Source of the DNA: Quadrisphaera sp. INWT6
GTDB lineage: Bacteria > Actinomycetota > Actinomycetes > Actinomycetales > Quadrisphaeraceae
Direction: 5' to 3'
Length of the DNA: 64,000 nucleotides
Assembly: GCF_015390235.1 (NCBI RefSeq)
Contig: NZ_VUOH01000005.1
Span: forward strand, 310,001 to 374,000
The position numbers and the translations under genes are program-made. The notes below the pieces were generated by a model. The model was given only the letters and a program-made list of their open reading frames with translations, was not told the DNA's origin and did not search any database. Numbering within the stretch: position 1 is the first letter of the stretch; the number at the start of each line of letters is the position of its first letter. Of the stretch, positions 51,676 through 60,526 are shown piece after piece.

Positions 51676-54383
51676 CAGCCAGTCCTCTCCGCGCGGACCT
51701 CTCCGCGCAGCACCTGGTCGGCCCAGGCGGCGACCTTCGTCCTGTCGATCTTCGAGCGGTGCCGCACGTCGGTGGGCAGCTCGTCGACGACGAGCACCGC
51801 GGCGACCGGAACGGGCGTGCCCGCTGCGGCGCGCACGGCGTCGAGCAGCTCCAGGGGGGCCGGCCCGGCGGGGACCGCGGCCCCCTCGGACTCGACGACG
51901 ACGACCGGCTGCTGGGTGCCCACGGGCCCGACGCCGACGACGGCGGCGCGGAGCACCCCGGCGAGGGCCTCGGTGCGCTGCTCGGGCCCCACCGGGGTCA
52001 CCGGACCGGCGCTCGTGGTGATGACGTGGGCCAGGCGGCCCTCGACCCACACGCGCCCCGCGGCGTCGAGGTGGCCGACGTCACCGGTGCGGTGCCAGCC
52101 CGCCTCGCCCTCGGCCCCGGGGGTGTCGCGGACGCTCTCGCGCTGGACGTCCCAGAGCTGGTCGTAGTGGTCCTTCATGAGCGGCGACCGCACGACGATC
52201 TCGCCGGTGGGCGCCTCGGCGCCCTCGACCAGCGGGCCCGTGGCCCGCCCCGAGGCGTCCAGGGCCGACGTGGCCACCCGGGTCCCGGGCAGCGGGGAGC
52301 CGACCAGCACGCCCTCGCCGGAGCCGGCGGCCTGCCGCTCGGTGAGGTTGGTCTGCGCGACCAGCAGGCCCTCGGTCATGCCGTAGGGGGTGCGGCACTC
52401 GGCCCGGGGGAGCACGTCGCCGGCCTCGGCCAGCAGCTCGGTGCTCACCGGTGCCCCGGCGGACAGCAGCAGGCGGACCCTCGCCAGGGCCGCACCGCCC
52501 GCGGGGTCGACCTCGCCGGCGGTGGCGACCACCCGGCGCAGCGCGGCGGGGGAGGCGAAGACCACGGGGGGCGCGGCGTCGTCGTCGGGCGCGACGGCCG
52601 CCACCGCGCGGGCCAGGGCCGCGGCGGTGAGGGTGTCCGGCTTGGTGACGTCGGTCTCGGGGACCGAGCAGGTCGCCCCCAGCAGCGGGGCGAGGATGGC
52701 GAACGGCGCGAAGGCCGCCACGAGGGACCCGCCCGGGCCGAGGCCGCACGTCTCGGCGGCGGCGTCGCGCAGCGCCTGGAGGGTGGCGTGGGTGTGGACG
52801 ACGCCCTTGGCCGGGCCGGTCGACCCGGAGGTGAAGAGCACCGCGCCCTGGTCCGAGGCCGACGGCTCCGGCAGCGGCACGTGGCCGGGCGCGGTGCGCC
52901 GGGCGCGTCCGCGGGCCTCGAGGTCGGCCAGGAGGTCGACGTCGCCGAGGGCGCGGCGGCGGGCTCCTGCGCTCGGTCCGGCGAGCACCCGGCGCCCGGG
53001 CCAGCCCAGCACCCGCGCGGCGAGCAGCGCCCGCTCGATGCCGATGACGACGGCGGGGTCGGCGCTGGAGACGGCGCGGGTGAGGCCCTTGACGCCCAGG
53101 CCGGCGTCGGCGACGACCACCACGGCGCCCAGGCGCAGGCACGCGCTGAACAGCGCGGACAGGTCCGGGCCGGGGGGCACGAGCAGCGCGACGCGGTCGC
53201 CGCGGCGCACGCCGCTGGCAGCCAGGCCCTCGGCGAGGTCGTCGACGCGGGTGGCCAGCTCGCGCCACGTCAGCACCTCCGCGGGTGCGCCGACCCTCAA
53301 CTGGGCGACGGCGACGGCGTCGTCCTGCGCGCGCTCGCGCAGGGCCGACCACAGCGGTGCGCGCTCGGTCTCACCAGCGGGCCCCGGGGTCGGCGCGGAG
53401 GCGGAGGCGCCGAGGCGCTCGAGCCAGCGCACGACGGTGCCCGCGACGCCGCGCTCGGCGTCGACGTCCTCGACCAGCAGGTGGCCGGTGCCCTCGAAGA
53501 GCTGGACGTCGCCATGGGGGAGGCGGGTGCGCAGGTCGTGCAGGTAGCGCTGGCGGAAGACCGGGTCTCCCGGGCCCCAGACCAGGAGCGAGGGGACGCG
53601 GTCGGCACCGATGGCCGACAGGCCCGCGGCCACCTCGTCGAGGGCGGGGGCGCTCGGGTGGCCGGGGGTGACGGGGATGTCGGCGACGAAGGCCCCCACG
53701 CCCACGCGGCGCGAGGCGCAGCGGTAGGGCGCGAGGTAGGCGTCGGCCACGCCCGGCCGCAGGGGGCGGCGGGCGGTGCCCATCGTCGCCCGCATGAAGG
53801 CGTCGGTGGTGGTGGTGGCCGCGGTGTGCAGGCCCCTGGTGGTGAACGGCACCAGGATCGCCGGCAGGGACGCGCCCTCGGGCTGGTGCACCGCGGTGTT
53901 GAGCAGCACCACGCCGGCCAGGGCCCCGCGGTGGCGACCGGCCCAGCCGGAGGAGACGACGCCGCCCCAGTCGTGGCCGATGGTCACGACGGGGACGCCG
54001 CCGTCGTCGACCGGGGTGGTGGCGATGCCGAGGTGGTCGGTCAGGCGGCCGAGGTCGTCGATGCGCCGCTCCAGGCGGCGGCGGGTGCCGGTGCGCTCGG
54101 AGAAGCCCATGTCGAGCTGGTCGAGCGCCACGAGGCGCCACCCGGCGGCCGCGGCGGGCAGCAGCAGGGAGCGCCACAGGTACGACCAGGTGGGGTTGCC
54201 GTGCACGGCCAGCAGCACGCCGACCGGCTCGGCACCGGTGGCCTCGCGGACCGCGTCCGCGCCGTCGAGCAGGTGGACCGTGCGCTGGGTGCCGTCGGCG
54301 TCCGTGAACGCCACCAGGCGCGACCAGGCCGGGTCCAGGCCGGGCAGGCCGGCCGGGGGGAGCGCCGCGGGGGCGCGGGTCAC
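51672..54383 (-). CDS. OleB-OleC fusion: beta-lactone decarboxylase and beta-lactone synthetase
   Basis: A 903-residue two-domain enzyme. Residues about 1-320 are an alpha/beta hydrolase of the haloalkane dehalogenase type (VHGNPTWSYLWRSLL, nucleophile Asp in GHDWGG, His in GTGHLLVED), matching OleB. Residues about 340-903 are an AMP-forming ligase-like domain (LFTSGSTGPAKGVVHTHAT, YGMTEGLLVA, WHRTGDVGHLDAAGR), matching OleC. Together they turn the beta-hydroxy acid into a beta-lactone and then a cis-olefin plus CO2. Both active sites appear intact. It overlaps oleA and oleD by 4 bp each. Confidence 0.92.
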   Translation of the reverse strand: MTRAPAALPPAGLPGLDPAWSRLVAFTDADGTQRTVHLLDGADAVREATGAEPVGVLLAVHGNPTWSYLWRSLLLPAAAAGWRLVALDQLDMGFSERTGTRRRLERRIDDLGRLTDHLGIATTPVDDGGVPVVTIGHDWGGVVSSGWAGRHRGALAGVVLLNTAVHQPEGASLPAILVPFTTRGLHTAATTTTDAFMRATMGTARRPLRPGVADAYLAPYRCASRRVGVGAFVADIPVTPGHPSAPALDEVAAGLSAIGADRVPSLLVWGPGDPVFRQRYLHDLRTRLPHGDVQLFEGTGHLLVEDVDAERGVAGTVVRWLERLGASASAPTPGPAGETERAPLWSALRERAQDDAVAVAQLRVGAPAEVLTWRELATRVDDLAEGLAASGVRRGDRVALLVPPGPDLSALFSACLRLGAVVVVADAGLGVKGLTRAVSSADPAVVIGIERALLAARVLGWPGRRVLAGPSAGARRRALGDVDLLADLEARGRARRTAPGHVPLPEPSASDQGAVLFTSGSTGPAKGVVHTHATLQALRDAAAETCGLGPGGSLVAAFAPFAILAPLLGATCSVPETDVTKPDTLTAAALARAVAAVAPDDDAAPPVVFASPAALRRVVATAGEVDPAGGAALARVRLLLSAGAPVSTELLAEAGDVLPRAECRTPYGMTEGLLVAQTNLTERQAAGSGEGVLVGSPLPGTRVATSALDASGRATGPLVEGAEAPTGEIVVRSPLMKDHYDQLWDVQRESVRDTPGAEGEAGWHRTGDVGHLDAAGRVWVEGRLAHVITTSAGPVTPVGPEQRTEALAGVLRAAVVGVGPVGTQQPVVVVESEGAAVPAGPAPLELLDAVRAAAGTPVPVAAVLVVDELPTDVRHRSKIDRTKVAAWADQVLRGEVRAERTGW

Positions 54384-55406
54384 CAGTCGATCTCGCAGAA
54401 GGCGGAGTTGAGGCCGGAGCCCACCCCGAGGCACAGCACCCGGTCACCCGGCTCGAGCGACGCGGCCTCCCGGGCCAGGGTCATGGGCAGGGACGCCGGA
54501 CCCACGTTGCCGAGCACGGGGTAGCTCTCGGGGACCTTCGACCACGGCACGCCGGTCCGCTCGACCAGGGCGCGCATGTGGATCTTGGAGACCTGGTGGA
54601 ACACGTAGCGGGAGACGCCCTCGCTCCAGCCCCACTCCGGGTCGGCGGCGTCGAACGCCTCGCCGACCAGGGCGACCCCGTGCTCGAGGAGCCCGCGGCC
54701 GTCGGCCTTCATCTGCTCCGCGCTGGCCACGCAGAGCCCGTGGTGGGAGCTGCCGGAGCGCCCCACGCCGCCGCGGATGCGGTGGCCCTCGGGGTGCTCG
54801 TCGGCGCGGCCCAGGACGGCCGCCACCGCGCCCGACCCGAGGGTCAGGGAGGCGAACTCGTCGAGGTACTCCTGGCGGGTCACCGGCTCGTTGGCCAGGC
54901 GCTCCAGGGTCCGGTCGAACATCGGGGAGATGTCCTCGGCGCCCACGACGACGGCGTAGCGCACCTGCCCGGAGTCGATCATCGCCGAGGCGGTCTGCAG
55001 CCCGTTGATGAAGCCGAGGCAGGCGTTGGTGATGTCGAAGTTGATCGCGGACGTCGGCAGGCCCATCGACTCGTGCACCACGGCGGAGACCGCGGGCTCG
55101 AGGTGGTAGCGCGTCACCGACGTGTTGATGAGCATCCCGACGTCGGAGGCGTCGATGCCGGCCTCCGACAGCGCCTTGGACCCGGCCATCGCCGCGGCCT
55201 CGCCGCAGCTGACGTCGTCGGGGGTAGAGGCGCCGCTCGCGGATGCCGGTGACCCGCTCGAGCAGGCCGGGGCGGATGCCGAGCCGCTTCATCGTCCCGG
55301 CGAGGCGCTCGTCGAGCTCGTCGGAGGTGACGACGATCGGCGCCTCGATCGCGTTGATGGAGAGCAGGGCCGTGTTGGCCGACCGCCAGCTCGTGTTGCC
55401 GTTCAC
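54380..55406 (-). CDS. oleA: OleA thiolase-fold condensing enzyme with an apparent 1-nt frameshift
   Basis: OleA joins two fatty acyl-CoAs head to head into a 2-alkyl-3-keto acid. The downstream frame has the active-site Cys in NACLGFINGLQ, the His in YVFHQVSKIH and the Asn in VLGNVGPASLP. The first 60 or so residues (TSWRSANTALLSINAIEAPI to ITGIRERRLYP-like) lie in another frame. The switch occurs at a C run (plus-strand G at 55220-55224): removing one base joins RRLYP to DDVSCGEAAAMAG and gives a normal protein of 341 residues. GTG at 55406 has GGAACGAGG upstream. Either sequencing error or a broken gene. Confidence 0.88.
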
Positions 55407-55424
55407 GCACACCTCGTTCCAGGG

Positions 55425-55443
55425 CTCAGGAGACCTGAGGTTA
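55425..55443 (-). promoter_or_regulatory. Putative oleA promoter with operator-like repeat
   Basis: TAACCT (55443-55438 on the minus strand) is a -10 candidate about 32 nt before the oleA start. The inverted repeat CTCAGGAGACCTGAG (55425-55439) overlaps the -10/start region, so a repressor could act there. A second palindrome, GGCGGATCCGCC, lies upstream at 55483-55494. Confidence 0.5.
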
Positions 55444-55505
55444 ACGGGAACCGCTGGGTGCCGCCTGCGGCGCAGGTCGGACGGCGGATCCGCCCCCCGG
55501 CCCTA

Positions 55506-55538
55506 GGCCCGGCGGCGGCCCGGCGGCGACCCGGCGGC
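55506..55538. repeat. 11-bp tandem repeat, three copies
   Basis: GGCCCGGCGGC at 55506-55516 and 55517-55527, then GACCCGGCGGC at 55528-55538. It lies directly downstream of the permease stop at 55542, like the 11-bp repeat at 43152-43184. Confidence 0.9.
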
Positions 55539-55541
55539 GGG

Positions 55542-56453
55542 TCAGCGCAGGCCGGTCCGGGCGACCCCCTCCACGAAGTAGCGCTGGAACAGCGCGAAGA
55601 CGAGGAGCATCGGCAGGATCGACAGCAGCGACATGGCCATGAGCGAGCCGTAGTCGTTGCCGAACTGCTGCTGCAGGAAGCGCAGGCCCAGCGGCAGCGT
55701 GAAGGCGTCGGGGTCCGGCAGCACGATGAGCGGCCAGATGAACTCGTTCCACCGCCACATGAACGTGAAGATCACCAGGACGGCGACCAGCGGCTTGCTC
55801 AGCGGCAGCACGATGGACACGAAGGTCCGCAGGGCCCCTGCGCCGTCGACGCGGGCGGCCTCCAGCAGCTCGTCGGGCACGGCGTCCATGAACTGCCGCG
55901 CCAGGAACAGCCCGAAGGCCTCCGCGAGGCGCGGCAGCACCACACCGGTGGGGGTGTTGACCAGGCCGAGGTCCACCACGAGGTTGAACTGGGCGACCAT
56001 CACCACCTGCACCGGCACCATGAGCGTGCCGACGATCGCCAGGAACAGGACGTTCTTGAGCGGGAAGTCGAGCTTGGCGAAGGCGTAGCCCGCCGCCAGG
56101 TTGATGACCACCGTCAGCGCCACCGAGATGACGGCGATGGTCAGGGAGTTGGCGGCCCAGCGCAGGAACGGGAACTGCTCCAGGGGACGGGTGAAGTTCT
56201 CCCACCGCAGCTCGGTCGGGTAGACGGCCGCGTCCGGCCGGGTCAGCGCCCCGGGGCTCGACAGCGCCGTCACCGCCATCCAGTACAGCGGGAAGATGAC
56301 GACGGCCGCGAGCAGGACGGCGGTGGTGAGGCGCCAGCCGGTCACCCGGCGCTCGGCGCCCCGGCGCGACGGGGTCGCCCGGGCGGGGTCGACCCGTCCC
56401 GACCCGACCGCACCACCCGTCCCGGTGCTCGGCCTCGCACTGGTGCTGGTCAC
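55542..56453 (-). CDS. CUT1 sugar ABC permease (MalG-like)
   Basis: A 303-residue permease with six membrane segments. The EAA loop reads DELLEAARVDGAGALRTFVSIVLPLSKP (about residues 190-217), typical of MalG-type proteins that contact the ATPase. A low-complexity N-terminal stretch of about 40 residues precedes the first helix (LTTAVLLAAVVIFPLYWM). The GTG overlaps the upstream permease stop (GTGA). No ATPase gene follows, so a shared MsiK-type ATPase encoded elsewhere is probably used. Confidence 0.92.
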   Translation of the reverse strand: MTSTSARPSTGTGGAVGSGRVDPARATPSRRGAERRVTGWRLTTAVLLAAVVIFPLYWMAVTALSSPGALTRPDAAVYPTELRWENFTRPLEQFPFLRWAANSLTIAVISVALTVVINLAAGYAFAKLDFPLKNVLFLAIVGTLMVPVQVVMVAQFNLVVDLGLVNTPTGVVLPRLAEAFGLFLARQFMDAVPDELLEAARVDGAGALRTFVSIVLPLSKPLVAVLVIFTFMWRWNEFIWPLIVLPDPDAFTLPLGLRFLQQQFGNDYGSLMAMSLLSILPMLLVFALFQRYFVEGVARTGLR

Positions 56454-57382
56454 GCGACCTCCCGGCGCCGGCCGACGCGCCACTGGAACAGCGTCAGCAC
56501 CATGACGATGACGAACAGGACGACGCCGAGCGCTGCCGCGTAGCCCTGGCGGCGCTGCTGGAACCCGGTGTCGTAGGCGTAGTTGACCAGGAAGGTCGTG
56601 GCGTTCGCCGGACCGCCGCCGGTCATGATCACCACGATGTCGAACACCTGGAACGACGTGATGACCATGTACACGAGGATGAAGAAGGTCGTCGGCCCCA
56701 GCAGGGGCCAGGTGATGGAGCGGAGGACGCGCCACCGGCCGGCGCCGTCGAGCGCCGCGGCCTCGTACACCTCTCCGGAGATGCCCTGGAGCCCGGCGAG
56801 GTAGACCACCATGGCGAAGCCCAGGCTGGTCCACACCTGCACCGCGATGACGGAGGCGAGCGCCGCGGGCCCGGAGGTCTGCCACCCCACCTCGGGCAGG
56901 CCCACCCCGCTGAGCAGCCGGTTGGCGATGCCGAAGTTCTCGTTGAAGATCCAGCGGGCGATGATGCCGGCGGAGACGGCCGAGATGACGACCGGCACGT
57001 AGAACAGGGCCCTCAGCAGGCCGCGACCGGGCAGGGCCCGGTTGAGCAGCAGCGCGAGCCCCAGCCCGCCGAAGACGCTCAGCGGGACGCTGACGGCGGT
57101 GAAGACGCCGGTGTTCGCCAGGGACCGCCAGAACAGCGGGTCGCCGAAGATCTGGGTGAAGTTGTCGACGCCCTGGAACCTCGGGTCACCGAACCCGGTG
57201 TACCGGGTGAGGCTGTAGTACGCCGTCATCACCAGCGGCGTGAACATGAAGACCGCGAAGACCGCCAGCGCGGGCGCCGCCAGGCCCAGGCCGGCGAGGG
57301 CCTCCCCCCGCCGGCGCGAGCGCCGCCCCGGCCGCTGCGTCCGCGGTGGCTGCTCCAGCGCCGCGGCGCCGACGACGGCCAC
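56450..57382 (-). CDS. CUT1 sugar ABC permease (MalF-like)
   Basis: A 310-residue permease with six membrane segments; the EAA loop reads GEVYEAAALDGAGRWRVLRSITWPLLGP. The N-terminus is Arg-rich (RRSRRRGE) before the first helix (LGLAAPALAVFAVFMF). The GTG lies 3 nt after the binding-protein stop. It forms the channel with the MalG-like partner. Confidence 0.92.
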   Translation of the reverse strand: MAVVGAAALEQPPRTQRPGRRSRRRGEALAGLGLAAPALAVFAVFMFTPLVMTAYYSLTRYTGFGDPRFQGVDNFTQIFGDPLFWRSLANTGVFTAVSVPLSVFGGLGLALLLNRALPGRGLLRALFYVPVVISAVSAGIIARWIFNENFGIANRLLSGVGLPEVGWQTSGPAALASVIAVQVWTSLGFAMVVYLAGLQGISGEVYEAAALDGAGRWRVLRSITWPLLGPTTFFILVYMVITSFQVFDIVVIMTGGGPANATTFLVNYAYDTGFQQRRQGYAAALGVVLFVIVMVLTLFQWRVGRRREVA

Positions 57383-57385
57383 GGC

Positions 57386-58699
57386 TCAGGCCTGCTGCTG
57401 CTCGAGGGCCTGCTCGATGGCCATCTGCAGGCCCTGGAGCGTCTCGTCGACCCCGGCGCCGCTGGCGAAGGCGCTCTCGAGGCCCTGCTGCAGCGCCTGG
57501 TTGACCTGCGTGAACACCGGTGAGGTGCTGGCGGTGACCAGCGACTCGGGGATGGTGGTGGCCTGCTCCACGAAGACGGGCATGAGGTCGGGGCGCACCG
57601 CGTAGGTCAGGTCGGTGACGTCGGTGCGCGTGGGCAGCACCGTCGTCGCCTCGCAGAAGCTCTTCATGTTCTGCGCGTCGGCGAGGAAGACCGCGAACTT
57701 CGCGGCCGCCTCGGCGTTCGGCCCGTTGGTGACGACGACGGCGTTGCCGCCCAGGTCGGTCGCGGCCGCGACGTCGCGGGGCAGGTAGGTGGCGCCCCAG
57801 TCGAAGCTCGTGGCGCTGGTCACCAGCGACGGCAGGTTGAAGTCGCCGGTGGCGATCGAGAGGGGCGAGCCGGCGGGGAAGGCCTCGTCGGGGTAGTTGC
57901 CCGCCTGGACCAGGAACGTGGGGTCGTGCAGGCCCGAGGTGTAGAGGCCCTGGGTCCAGGCCAGCGCCTTCTGGCCGGCGTCGGAGGCGATGGTGACCTG
58001 GCTGAGGTCGTCGTCGAAGACGGAGCCCCCGGCCTGGGCGAGGAACGACAGCCACCGGTAGGCGCCGGCCGCCTGCCAGTTCATGGCCACGGGGTAGGCG
58101 CCGCCGTTGGCGCCCTTGACCTCGGTGAGGACCTGCTCGAGCTCCTCCCAGGTCCACGCCGCGTCGAGCGTGGTCGGCACCTGGATCCCCGCGGCGGCGA
58201 AGGCCGGGGCGTTGTAGACCATCGCGCTGCAGTCGGTGTGGTGGGGCACGCCGACGGGGGTGCCGTCCGCGCCCTGCACCGCGGCCCACAGGGCGGGGGT
58301 GAAGGCGTCGGCGTAGCCGTCGGGCAGGGCCGAGGAGATGTCGGCCAGGACGCCCTCGAGGGAGGTGTAGCGGCCGAGGTCGATGTAGGAGACGCGGAAC
58401 AGGTCCGGCGGGTCGTTGGCCTGGATCCGCGAGTCCACCGAGGGCAGCACGTCGGCGTAGGGCAGCTGGTTCAGGGTGACGGTGATGCCCTCCTGCTGCT
58501 GGAAGGCGTCGGCGACGGCCTTGAAGGCCGCCAGCTCCTCGTCACCGCCCCAGAGCGTGAAGGTGAGCGCGCCGTCCTCGCCGCTGCCGCCGCCCCCCGA
58601 GCTGCTGCTGCAGCCGGCGAGCGCACCGGCGCCGACGGCGCCCGCGCCGACGGCGCCGAGGAACTGGCGGCGGGACCAGGGGGAGCGGGTGGGGAGCAC
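57386..58699 (-). CDS. CUT1 sugar-binding lipoprotein with Tat-type signal
   Basis: A 437-residue extracellular solute-binding protein (family 1). The N-terminus SRRQFLGAVGAGAVGAG has a twin-arginine motif and ends in a lipobox (GALAGC), so it is exported folded and lipid-anchored. The mature domain starts ALTFTLWGGDEELAAFKAVADAFQQQ, as in oligosaccharide-binding proteins. GTG at 58699 has GGAGG 6-7 nt upstream, and a promoter precedes it (58749-58777). Substrate unknown. Confidence 0.92.
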   Translation of the reverse strand: MLPTRSPWSRRQFLGAVGAGAVGAGALAGCSSSSGGGGSGEDGALTFTLWGGDEELAAFKAVADAFQQQEGITVTLNQLPYADVLPSVDSRIQANDPPDLFRVSYIDLGRYTSLEGVLADISSALPDGYADAFTPALWAAVQGADGTPVGVPHHTDCSAMVYNAPAFAAAGIQVPTTLDAAWTWEELEQVLTEVKGANGGAYPVAMNWQAAGAYRWLSFLAQAGGSVFDDDLSQVTIASDAGQKALAWTQGLYTSGLHDPTFLVQAGNYPDEAFPAGSPLSIATGDFNLPSLVTSATSFDWGATYLPRDVAAATDLGGNAVVVTNGPNAEAAAKFAVFLADAQNMKSFCEATTVLPTRTDVTDLTYAVRPDLMPVFVEQATTIPESLVTASTSPVFTQVNQALQQGLESAFASGAGVDETLQGLQMAIEQALEQQQA

Positions 58700-58748
58700 G
58701 GCGACCTCCGGGGGCGCGACGGTGCACCCCGGGCGGCGGTGCTCGACC

Positions 58749-58777
58749 TTGCTACCTCCGCGCCGGGCCTGCGGCAA
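58749..58777 (-). promoter_or_regulatory. Promoter of the CUT1 importer operon
   Basis: On the minus strand TTGCCG (58777-58772) and TAGCAA (58754-58749) are separated by exactly 17 bp. The start point would lie about 43 nt before the GTG at 58699. Confidence 0.6.
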
Positions 58778-58863
58778 CAGCAGGGCCGTACCTCGTGCGG
58801 GGAGGAGACGAGGGTCACTCCGGGAGCGCCCGGCTCGCGCCGAGGGCCGCCCCGGGGACGACG

Positions 58864-58893
58864 GAGGCCCGGTCACCGTGGTGACCGGGCCTC
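58864..58893 (-). terminator. Terminator hairpin after tRNA-Leu
   Basis: GAGGCCCGGTCAC (58864-58876) pairs perfectly with its complement at 58881-58893 around a 4-nt loop. It lies 10 nt downstream of the tRNA 3' end on the minus strand and also separates the tRNA from the sugar-importer promoter. Confidence 0.8.
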
Positions 58894-58903
58894 TCGCTCG
58901 CGG

Positions 58904-58987
58904 TGCGCGAGGGGGGAGTTGAACCCCCACGCCCTTTCGGGCACACGGACCTGAACCGTGCGCGTCTGCCTATTCCGCCACTCGCGC
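58904..58987 (-). tRNA. tRNA-Leu (anticodon CAG)
   Basis: The acceptor stem GCGCGAG (58987-58981) pairs with CTCGCGC (58911-58905); the discriminator is A at 58904 and the CCA end is not encoded (CCG follows). The D arm has GTGGCGGAATAGGCAGAC; the anticodon stem-loop is CACGG TTCAGGT CCGTG, giving CAG, which reads CTG codons, the dominant Leu codon here. A long variable arm (class II) and the T loop GGTTCAACTCC follow. A -10 box TAGGTT lies at 59004-58999, and a terminator hairpin follows. Confidence 0.96.
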
Positions 58988-58998
58988 GAGCAGAGGAA

Positions 58999-59004
58999 AA
59001 CCTA
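58999..59004 (-). promoter_or_regulatory. -10 box of tRNA-Leu
   Basis: TAGGTT on the minus strand, 11 nt upstream of the tRNA 5' end. The remaining bases up to fhaA (59005-59246) hold no gene that I can see. Confidence 0.55.
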
Positions 59005-59127
59005 GCACGGGCCCGCCCGCGGCCCCGTCGCCCCCCGGTCCGCGCACTGCGCCGTCCGGGTCGCCAGCGGCTGGGCCGTCCGTGTCGCCGCGCGGGAGCC
59101 GCGAGACCCCGCGGTCACCAGCCGTCA

Positions 59128-59140
59128 CCGATACGATCGG
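59128..59140 (+). promoter_or_regulatory. Putative fhaA operon promoter
   Basis: TACGAT at 59132-59137 is the best -10 match in the gap, embedded in the small inverted repeat CCGAT-ACG-ATCGG (59128-59140). It would leave a leader of about 100 nt before the fhaA GTG. No clear -35 box is seen. Confidence 0.4.
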
Positions 59141-59246
59141 AGGCCGCCGCCGGGATCCGTGGGAGCCGATCGGTGCGGGGCACCGGGTCCCACCGGTGCG
59201 ACGACCGACACCGACAGCCCCGGACGACGACGGGGGAGGAGGAGCC

Positions 59247-59981
59247 GTGGGAGTGCTCGACCGCTTCGAGCGCCGCGTGGAGAGCGTGGTCAACGGCGTC
59301 TTCGCCAAGGCGTTCAAGAGCGAGGTCCAGCCCGTCGAGCTCGCCAGCGCCCTGCGCCGCGAGGTCGACACGACGTCCGCCGTCGTGGGCCCCGGGCGCA
59401 CGCTCGTGCCCAACGCCTTCACGATCGACCTCGGCCCGTCCGACCACGAGCGCCTCTCCTCCTGGGAGGACGCCCTCGCCGACGAGCTGACCACCGCCGT
59501 CACCGAGCACGCCCGCGCCCAGCGGTACTCCTTCTCCGGTCCGGTGAGCGTCCGCCTCCAGCGCGACGACGAGCTCGCCACCGGCGTCTTCCGCGTCCGC
59601 AGCGCCCGGGTGCGGGGCGGCATCGCCCCGGCGAGCTCGGCGGTCGCCACGCCCGCCCACCCGGTGCTCGAGGTCGACGGCCGCAGCTACCAGCTCACGG
59701 CCGAGCGCACCGTCATCGGCCGTGGCAGCGAGTGCGACGTGGTCGTCGACGACCCGGGCACCTCCCGGCGCCACCTCGAGGTCGTGCGCAGCGAGGGCCG
59801 CACCACAGCCCACGACCTGGGCTCGACCAACGGCACCACCGTCGACGGCCGCCGCCTCGACGCGGCCGGCGGGCGCACCGCGGTGCTGCACGACGGCAGC
59901 CGCATCCAGCTCGGCTCGACCACGGTCGTCTTCCTGTCGGGCTCCGGCGCCGACGAGGACGGGGACGGGGACGACTGGTGA
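59247..59981 (+). CDS. fhaA: FhaA: DUF3662 and FHA domain protein
   Basis: A 244-residue signalling adaptor. The N-terminal DUF3662 domain (VLDRFERRVESVVNGVFAKAFKSEVQPVELASALRRE) is typical of FhaA, and the C-terminal FHA domain (about residues 145-235) has GRGSECDVVVDDPGTSRRHLEV and DLGSTNGTTVDG, which bind phosphothreonine. In mycobacteria FhaA binds phosphorylated MviN and Ser/Thr kinases to control peptidoglycan synthesis. The linker between domains is shorter than in the mycobacterial protein. GTG start after GGGGAGGAGGAG. First gene of the cell-wall operon. Confidence 0.94.
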   Translation: MGVLDRFERRVESVVNGVFAKAFKSEVQPVELASALRREVDTTSAVVGPGRTLVPNAFTIDLGPSDHERLSSWEDALADELTTAVTEHARAQRYSFSGPVSVRLQRDDELATGVFRVRSARVRGGIAPASSAVATPAHPVLEVDGRSYQLTAERTVIGRGSECDVVVDDPGTSRRHLEVVRSEGRTTAHDLGSTNGTTVDGRRLDAAGGRTAVLHDGSRIQLGSTTVVFLSGSGADEDGDGDDW

Positions 59982-60526
59982 GCCAGCTCACCGTCACCGC
60001 CCTGCAGCTGGGCCTGCTGGTGCTGCTGTGGCTCTTCGTGCTCGGGGTGGTGGGCGTGCTCCGCCGCGACCTGTTCGGCGCCCGGCCCGCCGCCCCCGCG
60101 GCCTCCAGCGCACCCCCGAGGGCTGAGCCCCAGGACCAGGCCGCACCGCGCCCGGCCCGGCCCCGCCCCGCGGCTCCGCCGGCTCCCGAGCCCGCCCCCC
60201 GCCCCGCCGACCAGCGCCCGCGCGCCCTGGTGGTCGTGGAGGGCCCGCTGGCCGGCACCCGCCTGCCCCTCGACGACTCCCCCGTGCTCCTCGGCCGCGC
60301 CCAGGACTGCACCCTCGTGCTCGGCGACGACTACGCCTCGGGCCACCACGCGCGCCTCCTGCCCGCGCCCGGCTCGGCGAGCGGCTGGGCCCTGGAGGAC
60401 CTCGGCTCCACGAACGGCACGTCGGTGGGCCGCGGCAGCGCGACCTCCAAGGTCAGCGGGTCCGTGCCCGTCGGGGTCGGCAGCGTCGTGAAGATCGGCC
60501 GCACCACCCTGGAGCTCCGCGCGTGA
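59978..60526 (+). CDS. fhaB: FhaB (FipA-type) membrane FHA protein
   Basis: A 182-residue protein. One N-terminal membrane helix (QLGLLVLLWLFVLGVVGVL), then an Ala/Pro-rich linker (residues 35-80) and a C-terminal FHA domain with LLGRAQDCTLVLGDDYASGHHARL and DLGSTNGTSV. FhaB partners with FtsZ/FtsQ and the Ser/Thr kinases in division control. The GTG overlaps the fhaA stop (GTGA) and the stop overlaps pstP. Confidence 0.94.
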   Translation: MSQLTVTALQLGLLVLLWLFVLGVVGVLRRDLFGARPAAPAASSAPPRAEPQDQAAPRPARPRPAAPPAPEPAPRPADQRPRALVVVEGPLAGTRLPLDDSPVLLGRAQDCTLVLGDDYASGHHARLLPAPGSASGWALEDLGSTNGTSVGRGSATSKVSGSVPVGVGSVVKIGRTTLELRA

